In this document: positions 54,027 through 64,000 of the stretch, piece by piece | Numbering within the stretch: the stretch's first letter is position 1 | How the letters are laid out: every line of letters begins with the position of its first letter | DNA from: Caldilineaceae bacterium | GTDB taxonomy: Bacteria; Chloroflexota; Anaerolineae; Caldilineales; Caldilineaceae | Direction of reading: 5' to 3' | Assembly (NCBI GenBank): GCA_026708085.1 | Contig: JAPOVP010000099.1 | Location: 1 to 64,000, forward strand | Length of the DNA: 64,000 bases | Notes under the pieces: generated by a model | What the model was told of the DNA's origin: nothing | Seen by the model: only the letters and a program-made list of their open reading frames with translations | The model's database searches: none | Translations under genes and position numbers: made by a program

Positions 54027-54098
54027 TAGGTTTGGCATCTGATTTCTGAACTGACTACGGAAGACCGTCCGGTTTCCATTTTTTCTTGAGGTTTTTCT

Positions 54099-56321
54099 AT
54101 GGAAGGACTATTCAGCGTCACTTGGGTTGTGCCGATTCCCCCCTTCCTGGCATTCCTGGCGATTCTACTCTTTCTGAACAAAAATAAGCGGGGCAGCGCC
54201 CTGGTCGCAATTGGTTCGGCTCTTCTCAGTTGCATTCTCGGCTGGGGAATCGCCTTCGCTTCGTTCTTTAGCGATCACTTCGGTGATCATCCGGTTGACG
54301 AGGCGATTTACACGATTCCCACCGGCGCAACCGAATTTGTCATTGGCTACGCTGTCGATCCGGCCAATGCTTTGATGCTCTTCATGGTGCCCTTCCTGGT
54401 GTTGATGATCTTCATCTACTCCAGCGGCTACATGAGTTTCCCCCACCACCTCAAAGCAGAGCAGTACCCGACCGCCTACTCGCAGGGAAAAGACCCCCGC
54501 TACAGCCGCTTCATGGCCTACATCTGTCTGTTCGCGACCGGCATGCTCGGTCTCGTCGTCGCCAACAATCTGCTCCAGTTCTTTGTATTCTGGGAAGTGA
54601 TGGGGCTGTGCAGCTACCTCTTGATCGGTTTCTGGTACGAGAAGGCGTCGGCGAGAGCAGCCGCGGTCAAAGCGTTTATCACCACCCGAATCGGTGATGC
54701 CCTGCTCATGATCGGCCTGATCCTGCTGTACGTACGCAGCGAGCCGAGCAGCCTGCGCTTCAGCGAGTTGTTCACCGAGACAAACCTCGATCAACTCGCC
54801 CATTCACTGGTCAACATCCCCCTGTTCGGCGAAATTCACTGGATTTCCCTTATCGGCGTGCTCATTTTCTGCGGCGCCATCGGCAAGAGCGCCCAGTTCC
54901 CGCTCCACATCTGGTTGCCGGATGCAATGGAAGGGCCCACACCTGTCAGCGCCATGATCCATGCTGCGACAATGGTGTCAGCCGGTGTCTTCCTTTTGGT
55001 TCGGATGTTCCCGATCTACAATTTTTCTCCCGAAGTCTCCGCTGGCACGCTGCAGTTCGTCGCCTTCATCGGCGCGTTTACCGCCCTGTTCGCGGCCACA
55101 ATTGCCGTGGCCCAGTGGGACATCAAACGCGTGCTGGCCTACTCCACGATCTCTCAGTTGGGGTATATGGTTGCCGCCATCGGCATGGGTGCGTATGTGG
55201 CCGCGCTCTTCCACCTGTTGACCCACGCCTTCTTCAAGGCTCTCCTGTTCCTCGGTTCCGGCAGCGTGATTCACGGCGTGGAACACGGCTACCATCACGC
55301 GCACGAGCACGCCCACGACCACCATGACGAGAGCCACACCGAACATATCGTCCGCCGCGCCGATGGCGTACTCGATACCGAAGACGCGCAGGATATGCGC
55401 AACATGGGTGGCCTTCTGTCCAGAATGCCCCGTACAGGCTGGACCTTCATCATAGGTGGGCTGGCCCTATCAGGCTTTCCTCTGGTCACCGCAGGCTTCT
55501 GGTCCAAGGATGAAATTCTGGCCTTCGCCTGGGATGGCAACCATCAGTGGGTCTTCTGGACGCTGGCCCTGGCTGCCTTCCTGACCGCCTTCTATACAAT
55601 GCGTCAGATCGGTCTGACCTTCCTCGGTACGGCCCGCACCGAAGGCGCCTCGCACGCCCCGGAGAGCGTCGCCAGCATGACGACTCCTCTGATTCTGATC
55701 AGCATCTTCGCCATCGCCGGCGGTTGGTTCGGCATTCCCGATGCGTTCCCGGTTCTGGGCGCCATCGTTCCCAACTGGATCGGGCACTTCCTCGAACCCT
55801 ACATGAAGTACATGCACCTGTACCCGCATCATCCGGACTTCAATTTCGTGCCGCTGGCAGTCTCGATAGTGGTCGCGCTCGGCGGCCTCGGAGCCGGCTA
55901 CCTGGTCTACGGACAAGGGCTGAAGGAAGGTCAGACGGATCCCGTTGCCCGAATCCTCGGTCCGATCTGGTGGGTGTGGCACCGCAAGTACTGGATAGAC
56001 GAGCTGTACAATGGCACGATCGTGCTCTTTACCTTGTGGCTGAGCCGTTTCCTGGCCCTGTTCGACCGCGATTGGATTATCGACTGGTTCGTCAACTGGG
56101 TCGGCCGGATAGCAATCAGAATCGGCGATCTCTCTGCTGCCTTTGACAGATTCGTCGTTGACGGCTTCGTAGACGGCGTCGGCTGGATCTCCGATCAGGC
56201 CGGCCACATTGCTCGCCTTCTGCAGGATGGTCGCGTGCAGACCTATCTGCTCTTCGGTATGTTGATCCTGGCCGTATGGCTTTTCCTGAACGTGCTTCCC
56301 ATGATACTTACTCTGGTGTAA
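54099..56321 (+). CDS. nuoL2: NuoL-like subunit of the second operon, with His-rich loop
   Basis: This is a 740-residue antiporter-like subunit, against 636 in operon 1. [18 protein letters not shown] (helix-5 Glu), [20 protein letters not shown] (channel Lys), [12 protein letters not shown] and [17 protein letters not shown] are intact. Between VIHG and DMRNMGGL is an insertion of about 40 residues, whose part 392-416 holds 11 histidines, many as HxH or HH with Asp/Glu. The loop is at a predicted aqueous face and could bind Zn, Ni or Cu. The C-terminal lateral-helix region is present. GAGG lies 7 nt before the ATG. Confidence 0.93.
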   Translation: MEGLFSVTWVVPIPPFLAFLAILLFLNKNKRGSALVAIGSALLSCILGWGIAFASFFSDHFGDHPVDEAIYTIPTGATEFVIGYAVDPANALMLFMVPFLVLMIFIYSSGYMSFPHHLKAEQYPTAYSQGKDPRYSRFMAYICLFATGMLGLVVANNLLQFFVFWEVMGLCSYLLIGFWYEKASARAAAVKAFITTRIGDALLMIGLILLYVRSEPSSLRFSELFTETNLDQLAHSLVNIPLFGEIHWISLIGVLIFCGAIGKSAQFPLHIWLPDAMEGPTPVSAMIHAATMVSAGVFLLVRMFPIYNFSPEVSAGTLQFVAFIGAFTALFAATIAVAQWDIKRVLAYSTISQLGYMVAAIGMGAYVAALFHLLTHAFFKALLFLGSGSVIHGVEHGYHHAHEHAHDHHDESHTEHIVRRADGVLDTEDAQDMRNMGGLLSRMPRTGWTFIIGGLALSGFPLVTAGFWSKDEILAFAWDGNHQWVFWTLALAAFLTAFYTMRQIGLTFLGTARTEGASHAPESVASMTTPLILISIFAIAGGWFGIPDAFPVLGAIVPNWIGHFLEPYMKYMHLYPHHPDFNFVPLAVSIVVALGGLGAGYLVYGQGLKEGQTDPVARILGPIWWVWHRKYWIDELYNGTIVLFTLWLSRFLALFDRDWIIDWFVNWVGRIAIRIGDLSAAFDRFVVDGFVDGVGWISDQAGHIARLLQDGRVQTYLLFGMLILAVWLFLNVLPMILTLV

Positions 56322-56415
56322 GAAACAGCGCCGCCTGGTGTGCATCCTTTCGTATGGCAGCGGTTCCGAATGGCTCAAATCTGCCTAAACCTAAACTCTG
56401 CTTGGAGACGGCTTC

Positions 56416-58014
<1,599 letters not shown>

Positions 58015-58108
58015 TCACTGCAGTGACCGGCTGCTTGCTCACCGCGCCAGGTTGACTTACGCGGCCGCAAGCACCCGGAATCCGGAACTGTTACATGGAG
58101 ATTAGTCC

Positions 58109-59614
58109 GTGGGCGACTTAGGATATATCGCACCTGAAATCATACTTCTCATCGGCGGCCTGTTCATCTTCTGCCTCGACCTGGCCTACGATCCCGGTGT
58201 GGGAAAGAAATCAGGGCTGAGCTACATGGCCTTGTCTGCCCTGTTCTTGACCGCTGCCCTGGTTGCCGTCGTACTCCAACTGGATATCTCGGATCCGGAA
58301 GCCGGGCCGAAGATCGCCTACTCGATGATGACGATCGACAACTTCGGCAGCTTTATCAAGGTCACCATCTTTTCCGGCATGATCCTGACCACAATCGCCG
58401 GCGGCCGCTATATGAATCGTCGCTCCGGCAATCAGGGTGAGTTCTGGACATTCTTCCTGATGGTCAGCCTGGCCATGAGCATTGCCGTCAGCGCCAACAA
58501 TCTGGTCCTGGTCTATCTCGCCATCGAGTTCCTTTCGATTACCAGTTACATGCTGGCCGGTTTCCTGCGCGAGAACAGGCGCAGCAACGAGGCCGGTCTC
58601 AAGTACTTCCTCTACGGATCGATCGCCTCGGCCGTAATGCTGTACGGCATCAGCCTGCTCTACGGCGCCACAGGCTCTCTCTACCTTCACGACATTGCCG
58701 CCGAATTCTCTGTCATTGTCGGTGAATCCACGGAAGTGAGCGGGCTGGCCTTTGCCGCCTTGCCGGCGATGCTTCTGATTCTGGCTGGATTGGGATTCAA
58801 GGCGAGCCTGGCGCCCTTCTACCAGTGGGCTCCCGACACCTACGACGGCTCACCCACGCCGGTCGCCACCTATCTTTCCACCGCCTCAAAGGCCGCTGCC
58901 TTCGCGGTGTTGGCCCGTTTCTTCATCGTGGCCATGGCCTCATTCGAAGTCAACTGGGTACCGGTCCTGGCTGCTTTCAGCATCATCACCATGACGATGG
59001 GCAATCTAGCCGCGCTGCGACAGGACAGCGTCAAGCGCATGATCGCATACAGTTCCGTGGCCCAGGCCGGCTACATCCTGATGGGGTTGGTTGCCGTGAC
59101 TTCATCCTCGCCGAGCGCGATGAATGGTCTTAACGGCGTCCTGCTCTATCTCTTCGCCTATCTGTTTACCAACGTCGGCGCATTTCTGGTAGTCATGGCG
59201 CTGGAAGAGACGGTCGACAGCACCCATATCAGCGCTTACCGGGGTCTGATAAAACGGGCGCCCTGGTTGGCAGTCATGTTTACGATCTTCCTGCTCAGCC
59301 TGACCGGCATTCCCCTCACAGGCGGTTTCTTCGGCAAGTTTTATGTCTTCGGCGCCGCCATCCAGCGCCAGTACTTCTGGTTGGCCGGAATTGGTATGAT
59401 CAATGCCGGTATCGCCGCCTTCTACTATCTCCGCGTGGTACGGGAGATGTACTTTACCAGCGAAGGAGAAGGCGATTCCCTGGATGTGCCGATGGCGTTA
59501 CAGACCAGCCTCCTGATCTGCACCATCGCCACGCTTTGGATCGGCGTCTACCCCAGCGCGGTAATTGACTGGGTAAGCAACGCCTCGGTCCAGTTGCTTT
59601 CTGTCGTCCCTTAG
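58109..59614 (+). CDS. nuoN2: NuoN-like subunit of the second operon
   Basis: This 501-residue subunit starts with GTG; GGAG lies about 9 nt upstream. YLAIEFLSITSYMLAGFL (Glu), GLGFKASLAPFYQWAPDTYD (Lys) and KRMIAYSSVAQAGYI are intact. It is the last gene of the operon and converges with the reductase gene 5 nt away. Confidence 0.94.
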   Translation: MGDLGYIAPEIILLIGGLFIFCLDLAYDPGVGKKSGLSYMALSALFLTAALVAVVLQLDISDPEAGPKIAYSMMTIDNFGSFIKVTIFSGMILTTIAGGRYMNRRSGNQGEFWTFFLMVSLAMSIAVSANNLVLVYLAIEFLSITSYMLAGFLRENRRSNEAGLKYFLYGSIASAVMLYGISLLYGATGSLYLHDIAAEFSVIVGESTEVSGLAFAALPAMLLILAGLGFKASLAPFYQWAPDTYDGSPTPVATYLSTASKAAAFAVLARFFIVAMASFEVNWVPVLAAFSIITMTMGNLAALRQDSVKRMIAYSSVAQAGYILMGLVAVTSSSPSAMNGLNGVLLYLFAYLFTNVGAFLVVMALEETVDSTHISAYRGLIKRAPWLAVMFTIFLLSLTGIPLTGGFFGKFYVFGAAIQRQYFWLAGIGMINAGIAAFYYLRVVREMYFTSEGEGDSLDVPMALQTSLLICTIATLWIGVYPSAVIDWVSNASVQLLSVVP

Positions 59615-59617
59615 TTA

Positions 59618-59645
59618 CTCAGGGAGTAGGAGCATCCTCCCTGAG
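59618..59645. other. Hairpin at the convergent nuoN2/reductase ends
   Basis: CTCAGGGAG (59618-59626) and CTCCCTGAG (59637-59645) are a perfect 9-bp inverted repeat with a 10-nt loop, covering the last codons of the reductase. Neither strand has a T-run. It may block read-through in both directions or protect mRNA ends. Confidence 0.45.
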
Positions 59646-60641
59646 CAGCCCCTCGACCTTCAGTTCATTCCACAATTCTGCCGGGATTGGCCTCTGGAGC
59701 AGGTCGTAGTTCCCCCGTACATGAGCGACTTCCATCGCGCCGGGAATGATGGCGGATACGATCGGGTTGGCCAGCAGGATCTGCAACGCCGCGCAGGGAA
59801 GTGGCGTCTGGTGTCGCCTGCAAATCTTCTCAATCCGATCCGTTCTCTCCATCATCTCCTGCGAGGCTGGTGCGTAGAAGTACGTGGCGCCCGGCACTGC
59901 GCCGGTGGCCAGAATCCCCGATGCGAACACCGCTCCGATAATGACGCTGATTCCCCTCTGCTCGCATAGGGGGAACTCCTCCTCCAGCATCTCCTGCGTC
60001 AGCAGGTTATATCCGTAAGCGACCAGAAAAAAGTCCAGTTCCACAAGGTCGAGGAAGCGGGGGATCATCCCTAGCTCATTGATGCCCGCGCCTACACCCT
60101 TTACCAGCCCGTGACTGCGCAGCTCCTCGAGCGCACGCCAGCCGCTGGTGAACAGTTGATTCAAATAGGCGTTCACGCGAGCCTCGGTCTCGTAGAAGTA
60201 GAAGTCCAGGTCATGAATTACCAGCAGATCCACGGAAGGCAGGCTGAGCCGTTGCAGGCTGTCCTCGAAGGAACGCATGATCCCATCGTAGCTGTAGTCG
60301 ACAGTAAATTCGAATGGCAGCGCCCCAATGAATGGGCCAGGATCGAAATTTGCAAGATCGTAAACCGGCCGGAATACACGCCCAACTTTAGTGGAGAGTA
60401 CGTACTCGTCACGAGGTTTCTGTCGCAAAAAGTGACCGACGCGATGTTCGCTCTTGCCATTACCGTAGAACGGCGATGTATCGAAGTACCGGACGCCTAC
60501 ATCCCAGGCGGCCTGCAAGACGCCCTGTGCGGAATCTTCATCGAGCATCTTGAACAGGTCTCCCAGCGGCGCCGTTCCCAGTCCAAACTCGGTGACTGAA
60601 GTCCCTGTATTGCCGATTCCCCTCTGCGGAATGCTGCTCAT
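59619..60641 (-). CDS. Aldo/keto reductase (D-threo-aldose/pyridoxal dehydrogenase-like)
   Basis: This 340-residue (beta/alpha)8 oxidoreductase has FDTSPFYGNGKSEHRVGHFL (Asp, Tyr), the lysine in VLSTKVGR, and VDLLVIHDLD with the active histidine. The arrangement resembles the L-fucose/D-threo-aldose 1-dehydrogenase and pyridoxal 4-dehydrogenase subgroup, which oxidises sugars or pyridoxal with NAD(P). GGAGG lies 9 nt before the ATG. It is divergent from the methyltransferase gene; substrate unknown. Confidence 0.88.
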   Translation of the reverse strand: MSSIPQRGIGNTGTSVTEFGLGTAPLGDLFKMLDEDSAQGVLQAAWDVGVRYFDTSPFYGNGKSEHRVGHFLRQKPRDEYVLSTKVGRVFRPVYDLANFDPGPFIGALPFEFTVDYSYDGIMRSFEDSLQRLSLPSVDLLVIHDLDFYFYETEARVNAYLNQLFTSGWRALEELRSHGLVKGVGAGINELGMIPRFLDLVELDFFLVAYGYNLLTQEMLEEEFPLCEQRGISVIIGAVFASGILATGAVPGATYFYAPASQEMMERTDRIEKICRRHQTPLPCAALQILLANPIVSAIIPGAMEVAHVRGNYDLLQRPIPAELWNELKVEGLLREDAPTP

Positions 60642-60726
60642 CGATCGCCCTCCTCATGATAATTCGGCCCAGCCGCTTGTTCGAATCCAAGCCCCACTTA
60701 ATCCTGGCGGCACTTCAAATTCTGCT

Positions 60727-60761
60727 CTGGTTTGAAACCAGCACCATCTGTATGTTACTAT
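60727..60761 (+). promoter_or_regulatory. Promoter with a 15-bp palindrome over the -35 (methyltransferase unit)
   Basis: TTGAAA (60732-60737), 18 nt, TACTAT (60756-60761) with a TGn extension. The perfect palindrome CTGGTTTGAAACCAG (60727-60741) covers the -35, a natural operator position. The leader to the ATG at 60875 is about 107 nt, with GGAG at 11 nt before the start. The rest of 60642-60874 shows no gene. Confidence 0.55.
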
Positions 60762-60874
60762 GAAACTATCTCCTGTTACCATTCCGCCATTAAGGATGGA
60801 AAACTGAACCGCTCTCGCCCAGAAGCTACTAATCCTCTGCCGCCGAGGCCGCTCAGCCACGGAGATATCAAATT

Positions 60875-61798
60875 ATGACCACCTCGGAAAGTACACCTCG
60901 TAGACGCCTAAAGGATACAAGCAAGACAGCCGTGCTGGTCGCGACCATCCGCGCTGTGCATTTGCGCTGGCACGACCCACCTCACATTTTCGAAGACACC
61001 TACGCGTTGCAGATGCTGACGCCATTCTGGCATGCGGTCGCAAAGTTCAGGCCGCTCAAGTGGCTTGTCGGAGATGTGCTATTGGGCGTCTACCGTCCCG
61101 TTTACCCGGCAGTCGTACTACGTTCCCGTTATACTGAAGACCAGTTGGTCGAAGCAGTCGAGTCAGGCACCGAACAGTATGTGATACTCGGCGCGGGGCA
61201 CGATACCTTCGCACTGCGGCGCAAGGATCTGGCGGACAAAGTGCGCGTCTTTGAAGTGGATACACCGAATACTCAGGACGTAAAGCGACAGAGCATTCTG
61301 AAGGCCAACGGGAGCATTCCCGCGAATCTCACCCTTGTACCGGTAAACTTTGAGGTCGACCGGTTGGATGAAGAACTCGAAAAGGCAGGCTTCGACTCCC
61401 AACAACCGGCGTTCTACTCCTGGCTCGGTGTAACGTACTACCTGACGCCTGAGGCAATTCGCGATACCCTGGGCCGGATTGCACAACTGTCTGCACCGGG
61501 GAGTCGTATCGTCTTCGACTTTAAAATCGCCAAACACATGATGACCCGGGAATGGCGAACGCTGTGCGAAAAGATGGAAGGATTCGTGGCGCGCCGGGGT
61601 GAGCCCATGCTGACCGACTTTACGCCGCAGTCGCTGAGCGACATGATGGCCCGGCATGGCTACACTGAGGTCGAGATGATGCCTCCCGAGGAGCAGCAGA
61701 AACGTTACCTGGCTGATCGCACCGACATCGAGCCTACAGCCTTCTTCCACTTTGCCCAGTTTTCGCTGGAGCCGCCGTCTGAAGAGGGTGCGGAGTAA
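60875..61798 (+). CDS. SAM-dependent methyltransferase (leucine carboxyl methyltransferase-like)
   Basis: This 307-residue class I methyltransferase of the LCMT/TIGR00027 type has the SAM loop YVILGAGHDTFALRR (102-116), the acidic VFEVDTPNTQDVKRQ and FYSWLGVTYYLTPEAI. Known members methylate carboxyl or other groups of small molecules, often in secondary metabolism. It is the first gene of a unit with the cysteine-dioxygenase-like gene 5 nt downstream, which suggests a joint role. Confidence 0.85.
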   Translation: MTTSESTPRRRLKDTSKTAVLVATIRAVHLRWHDPPHIFEDTYALQMLTPFWHAVAKFRPLKWLVGDVLLGVYRPVYPAVVLRSRYTEDQLVEAVESGTEQYVILGAGHDTFALRRKDLADKVRVFEVDTPNTQDVKRQSILKANGSIPANLTLVPVNFEVDRLDEELEKAGFDSQQPAFYSWLGVTYYLTPEAIRDTLGRIAQLSAPGSRIVFDFKIAKHMMTREWRTLCEKMEGFVARRGEPMLTDFTPQSLSDMMARHGYTEVEMMPPEEQQKRYLADRTDIEPTAFFHFAQFSLEPPSEEGAE

Positions 61799-61803
61799 CG
61801 ACT

Positions 61804-62445
61804 ATGGCACGCCCGCCCACGCACCACGCTGACGAGTGGCTGCTCGACAATGCGCAGATGCGGCAATTCATCAGTGCGGTGAACACTACGCGGGCCCGCG
61901 AGTCGGACCCAAGCAAAATCGTAGCTGCTGTCCGTCCGGAATTTATCAATCTCTTGGCGGACCCAGAGTGGCTGCCGCAGAAGTTCCAGAAGCCGTCCGC
62001 AGAGAGCGGCATGGGAGGCGGCATAGGCATGTGGCTGCTATATCGGGCCGGCGATGGCGGCTTGGCCTTTTCAGCCCTGGTTGTGCCACCGGGCGCCCAG
62101 ACTCCCGTGCACGACCATCTGGCCTGGGGACTTGTGGGTCTCTACAAGGGCGAGCAGGAAGAAGAGGTCTTTACCCGCCAGGACGACGGCAGCACTGAAT
62201 CGCACGCTAAGTTGACCCTCTCAGTACGCCAAATGCTGCGGCCGGGCGACTTATACGAGTTGCTACCGGAAATCGACATCCATCGTGTGCGCACAACCAG
62301 CCCGGACACGTCGGTGTCGCTCCATCTATTGGGCAACGACAACGGCTGCATCTGGCGGCACCGCTTCGACCCGGAAACTGACTCCGCTCAACCTTTCCGC
62401 TCAGGATGGCTCAATGTGGAGTGCCGTGACAACGAAACCGGCTGA
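61804..62445 (+). CDS. Cysteine-dioxygenase-like cupin
   Basis: This 213-residue cupin has GAQTPVHDH with H103 and H105 and the third ligand H160 in EIDIHRV, the three-His iron site of thiol dioxygenases (cysteine or 3-mercaptopropionate type). Such enzymes oxidise a thiol to a sulfinate using O2. The Cys-Tyr crosslink residues are not apparent, so substrate is open, and other three-His cupins (e.g. lyases) cannot be excluded. It follows the methyltransferase gene after 5 nt. Confidence 0.75.
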   Translation: MARPPTHHADEWLLDNAQMRQFISAVNTTRARESDPSKIVAAVRPEFINLLADPEWLPQKFQKPSAESGMGGGIGMWLLYRAGDGGLAFSALVVPPGAQTPVHDHLAWGLVGLYKGEQEEEVFTRQDDGSTESHAKLTLSVRQMLRPGDLYELLPEIDIHRVRTTSPDTSVSLHLLGNDNGCIWRHRFDPETDSAQPFRSGWLNVECRDNETG

Positions 62446-62519
62446 TAGCGAGTCGCTCTGAATAGCCACCTTTTGTCGCACTTCCCAAAACGAAGAAGTG
62501 GATCAAGGCTCTTTCACTC

Positions 62520-62545
62520 ACGCCGTGCGCGAAGCGCATCGGCGT
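62520..62545. other. Strong hairpin after the cupin gene
   Basis: ACGCCG-TGCGC (62520-62530), a GAA loop, and GCGCA-T-CGGCGT (62534-62545) form an 11-pair stem with one bulged T. No T-run follows. It may mark the end of the methyltransferase-cupin transcript. The 160-bp gap 62446-62605 shows nothing else. Confidence 0.45.
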
Positions 62546-62605
62546 CAAACGCAGGTTACATTCGGTAGGAAGCTTTCACACGCCAACTCGCACAGGGGAT
62601 AACCA

Positions 62606-63487
62606 ATGGCCAACCGAGTCAATCGGGCGATCGAACTGTTGGAACAGGGCCAGCCCATCTACTACAGCGGCGGGCATACCGGCCACGTGCTTACCCACGA
62701 ACAGGGCCGAACTGATGCCGCCATCTGGTCCGACTATATCAATGTGGGAATGGAGCACGGCTCCTTCAATTTGGGCGGCCTGGAAAGTTACATGCAAGGG
62801 CTCGTGGAAGGAGGACCGACCGCCAGCGGGCACCGCACACCCACTGTAATAGTCGAGGCCCCGGTCGAAGGCACCGCGGCCGACATCGTGCGCTACAACG
62901 CTTGGCAGTTCCGCCAGATTCTGGCGCGAGGCGTACATGGAATCCTGCTCTGTCAGGCGGAGACACCCGAAGCAGTCGCCGCCTTCGTCGAAGCGTGCCG
63001 GTACCCGATCAACCGTATCGGCGTAGGGGCAGGTTTGCAGGCGGGCAGGCGCGGCGTCGGTTCGGAGCCTACCGCATCCGCAATCTGGGGAGTCGACTAC
63101 GCGGACTATCTCGATAAGGCTGACCCCTGGCCCCTTAACCCTGAAGGCGAGTTGCTTTTGGGCCTCAAAGTCGAGTCGGCAGCCGCCTTGCCGCACATTG
63201 AGGAAATCCTGGCCGTCCCTGGAATCGGATTCGCGGAAATGGGACCTGGCGACCTGAGCATCTCCCTGGGTTATCGCCGGCGCCCGCCGACTTTCCCTCC
63301 CGAAATGCAGGAGGCGAGCGACCGCGTTCAGGCGGCATGTGAGGCCAACGGCGTCGCCTTCCTCCAGCCGGCCAGCGCGGAGAATGTCGTCCAAAGAATC
63401 GAAGCCGGCGTGCGTGTGATCGGCGGCCACAACCCGGAGACGGCCCGAATCGGCCGCGCCCACACCAAGCGACAGATGCCTGTCTGA
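62606..63487 (+). CDS. HpcH/HpaI family class II aldolase/citrate-lyase-like
   Basis: This 293-residue (beta/alpha)8 protein has EAPVEGTAADIVRYN in the position of the family's substrate/metal region and FAEMGPGDLSISLGY, which matches the GPxDLSxSLG motif. Members split or join 2-oxo acids with pyruvate using Mg or Mn. GGGGAT lies before the ATG. It is followed by the solute-binding lipoprotein gene with 75 bp between, possibly a transport-plus-catabolism unit continuing beyond the window. Confidence 0.85.
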   Translation: MANRVNRAIELLEQGQPIYYSGGHTGHVLTHEQGRTDAAIWSDYINVGMEHGSFNLGGLESYMQGLVEGGPTASGHRTPTVIVEAPVEGTAADIVRYNAWQFRQILARGVHGILLCQAETPEAVAAFVEACRYPINRIGVGAGLQAGRRGVGSEPTASAIWGVDYADYLDKADPWPLNPEGELLLGLKVESAAALPHIEEILAVPGIGFAEMGPGDLSISLGYRRRPPTFPPEMQEASDRVQAACEANGVAFLQPASAENVVQRIEAGVRVIGGHNPETARIGRAHTKRQMPV

Positions 63488-63562
63488 CGCACTACTTTTG
63501 AATACCAAAGATTGCGGCCCGAACTTCCTCCTGAAATGCCAAGGAACTGGAATGGAGAATCC

Positions 63563-64000
63563 ATGCTAAAGCAATACGAGATGACCTTACGTACCGGAGT
63601 TGTCTTCCTGCTGCTTACGCTTGCTCTGAGCGCCTGCGTCCCTGCCGCGTCTTCTCCGTCGGCGGGAGATACCGGAGCGCAATCTCAAGCCGCCGAATCA
63701 AGCGCGACAACCGGCATGAAGAACGTAGTTTACGAAAGTCTTCCTGATATGGATGGTGCGGAGATAGTAGCGGTGACGGGCAACGACTACATACCGCTCA
63801 ACTTCATCGACCCGTCCAGCGGCGAGGCCGTCGGCTGGGAATATGACGCGGTCAACGAGATCTGCCGCCGCCTTAACTGCGTTGTCGACTGGCAGGTCAC
63901 CTCGTGGGAGGCGATGATTCAGGCGGTAGCTGAAGGCCAGTTCGATGTAGGCATGGACGGTATCACGATTACGGCCGAACGGGCCGAAGTTGTGGACTTC
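63563..64000 (+). CDS. Solute-binding lipoprotein of an ABC importer, family 3 (partial)
   Basis: The gene is open to the window edge (146 codons seen). A signal peptide (about 1-24) ends at a lipobox LSAC (Cys25), so the protein is lipid-anchored outside the membrane. A Ser/Ala-rich linker follows. The fold starts near residue 65 with DYIPLNFIDPSSGEAVGWEY, then FDVGMDGITITAERAEVVDF, the ligand-site pattern of amino-acid/opine-type binding proteins. GGAGA lies just before the ATG. The permease and ATPase are expected downstream. Confidence 0.85.
   Translation, partial: MLKQYEMTLRTGVVFLLLTLALSACVPAASSPSAGDTGAQSQAAESSATTGMKNVVYESLPDMDGAEIVAVTGNDYIPLNFIDPSSGEAVGWEYDAVNEICRRLNCVVDWQVTSWEAMIQAVAEGQFDVGMDGITITAERAEVVDF

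Noticed and set aside
60675-60692. tRNA T-arm (GCTTG TTCGAATC CAAGC)
   Set aside because: The loop has 8 nt in place of 7, and no acceptor, anticodon or D arm could be found around it.

Overview
The window looks like a chromosomal segment from an uncultured Chloroflexota bacterium (Anaerolineae/Caldilineae-like). This is inferred from gene content: an mreBCD-mrdA-minCD-rodA cell-shape cluster, two complex I gene clusters with fused NuoC-D and NuoE-F subunits, a MoaD-like/MoeB/CysM sulfur-carrier operon, and moderately GC-rich coding. No rRNA, tRNA, phage, insertion sequence or CRISPR array was seen. The last gene runs off the right edge.

Layout. 1-3251: non-coding start with small palindromes, a near-consensus promoter, a long structured leader ending in a terminator-like hairpin, then a CysO-like sulfur carrier, a rhodanese-MoeB activating enzyme and a cysteine synthase. 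3308-6720 (minus): a lipoprotein-release/MacB-type ABC exporter. 6983-10682: an M24 peptidase, then (minus) a secreted S41 protease. 10756-13361 (minus): a nucleotide-sugar epimerase and purH; purH has a recognisable ZTP (pfl) riboswitch with an attenuator hairpin. 13808-16805: 6-phosphogluconate dehydrogenase, a TlpA-like thioredoxin and a phosphotransferase-fold protein. 16858-21598: an O-antigen-ligase-like membrane protein (minus), a SIMPL protein, a small 15-residue-repeat solenoid membrane protein behind a perfect consensus promoter, and ribosomal protein L25 with a clear terminator. 21758-26561 (minus): tilS, a small unknown gene, a NUDIX hydrolase, hpt and a LysM-M23 peptidase. 26941-34856: mreB, mreC, mreD, PBP2, minC, minD and rodA/ftsW.

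The centre (34905-59614) is respiratory. On the minus strand is a full complex I operon, nuoA-B-CD-EF-G-H-I-J-K-L-M-N, with a Uma2-family nuclease-like gene between nuoEF and nuoG. Divergent from it, across a 316-bp gap between start codons, is a second operon that encodes only membrane-arm subunits (A, H, J, K, L, M, N) plus a small TPR/two-helix membrane protein. It has no NuoB, C, D, E, F, G or I. Its NuoL carries a His-rich loop, and its NuoH differs from the first copy at motifs lining the quinone cavity. It keeps the antiporter lysines and glutamates, so the most interesting reading is an alternative proton-pumping membrane arm that borrows or replaces the peripheral arm.

The right end (59619-64000) holds an aldo/keto reductase, then a methyltransferase with a palindrome over its promoter, a cysteine-dioxygenase-like cupin, an HpcH/HpaI aldolase and the start of an amino-acid-type solute-binding lipoprotein.

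The best candidates for something undescribed are the cysO leader RNA, the membrane-arm-only complex I operon with its TPR protein, and the 15-residue solenoid membrane protein. All function calls rest on motif recognition by eye; no database search was run.
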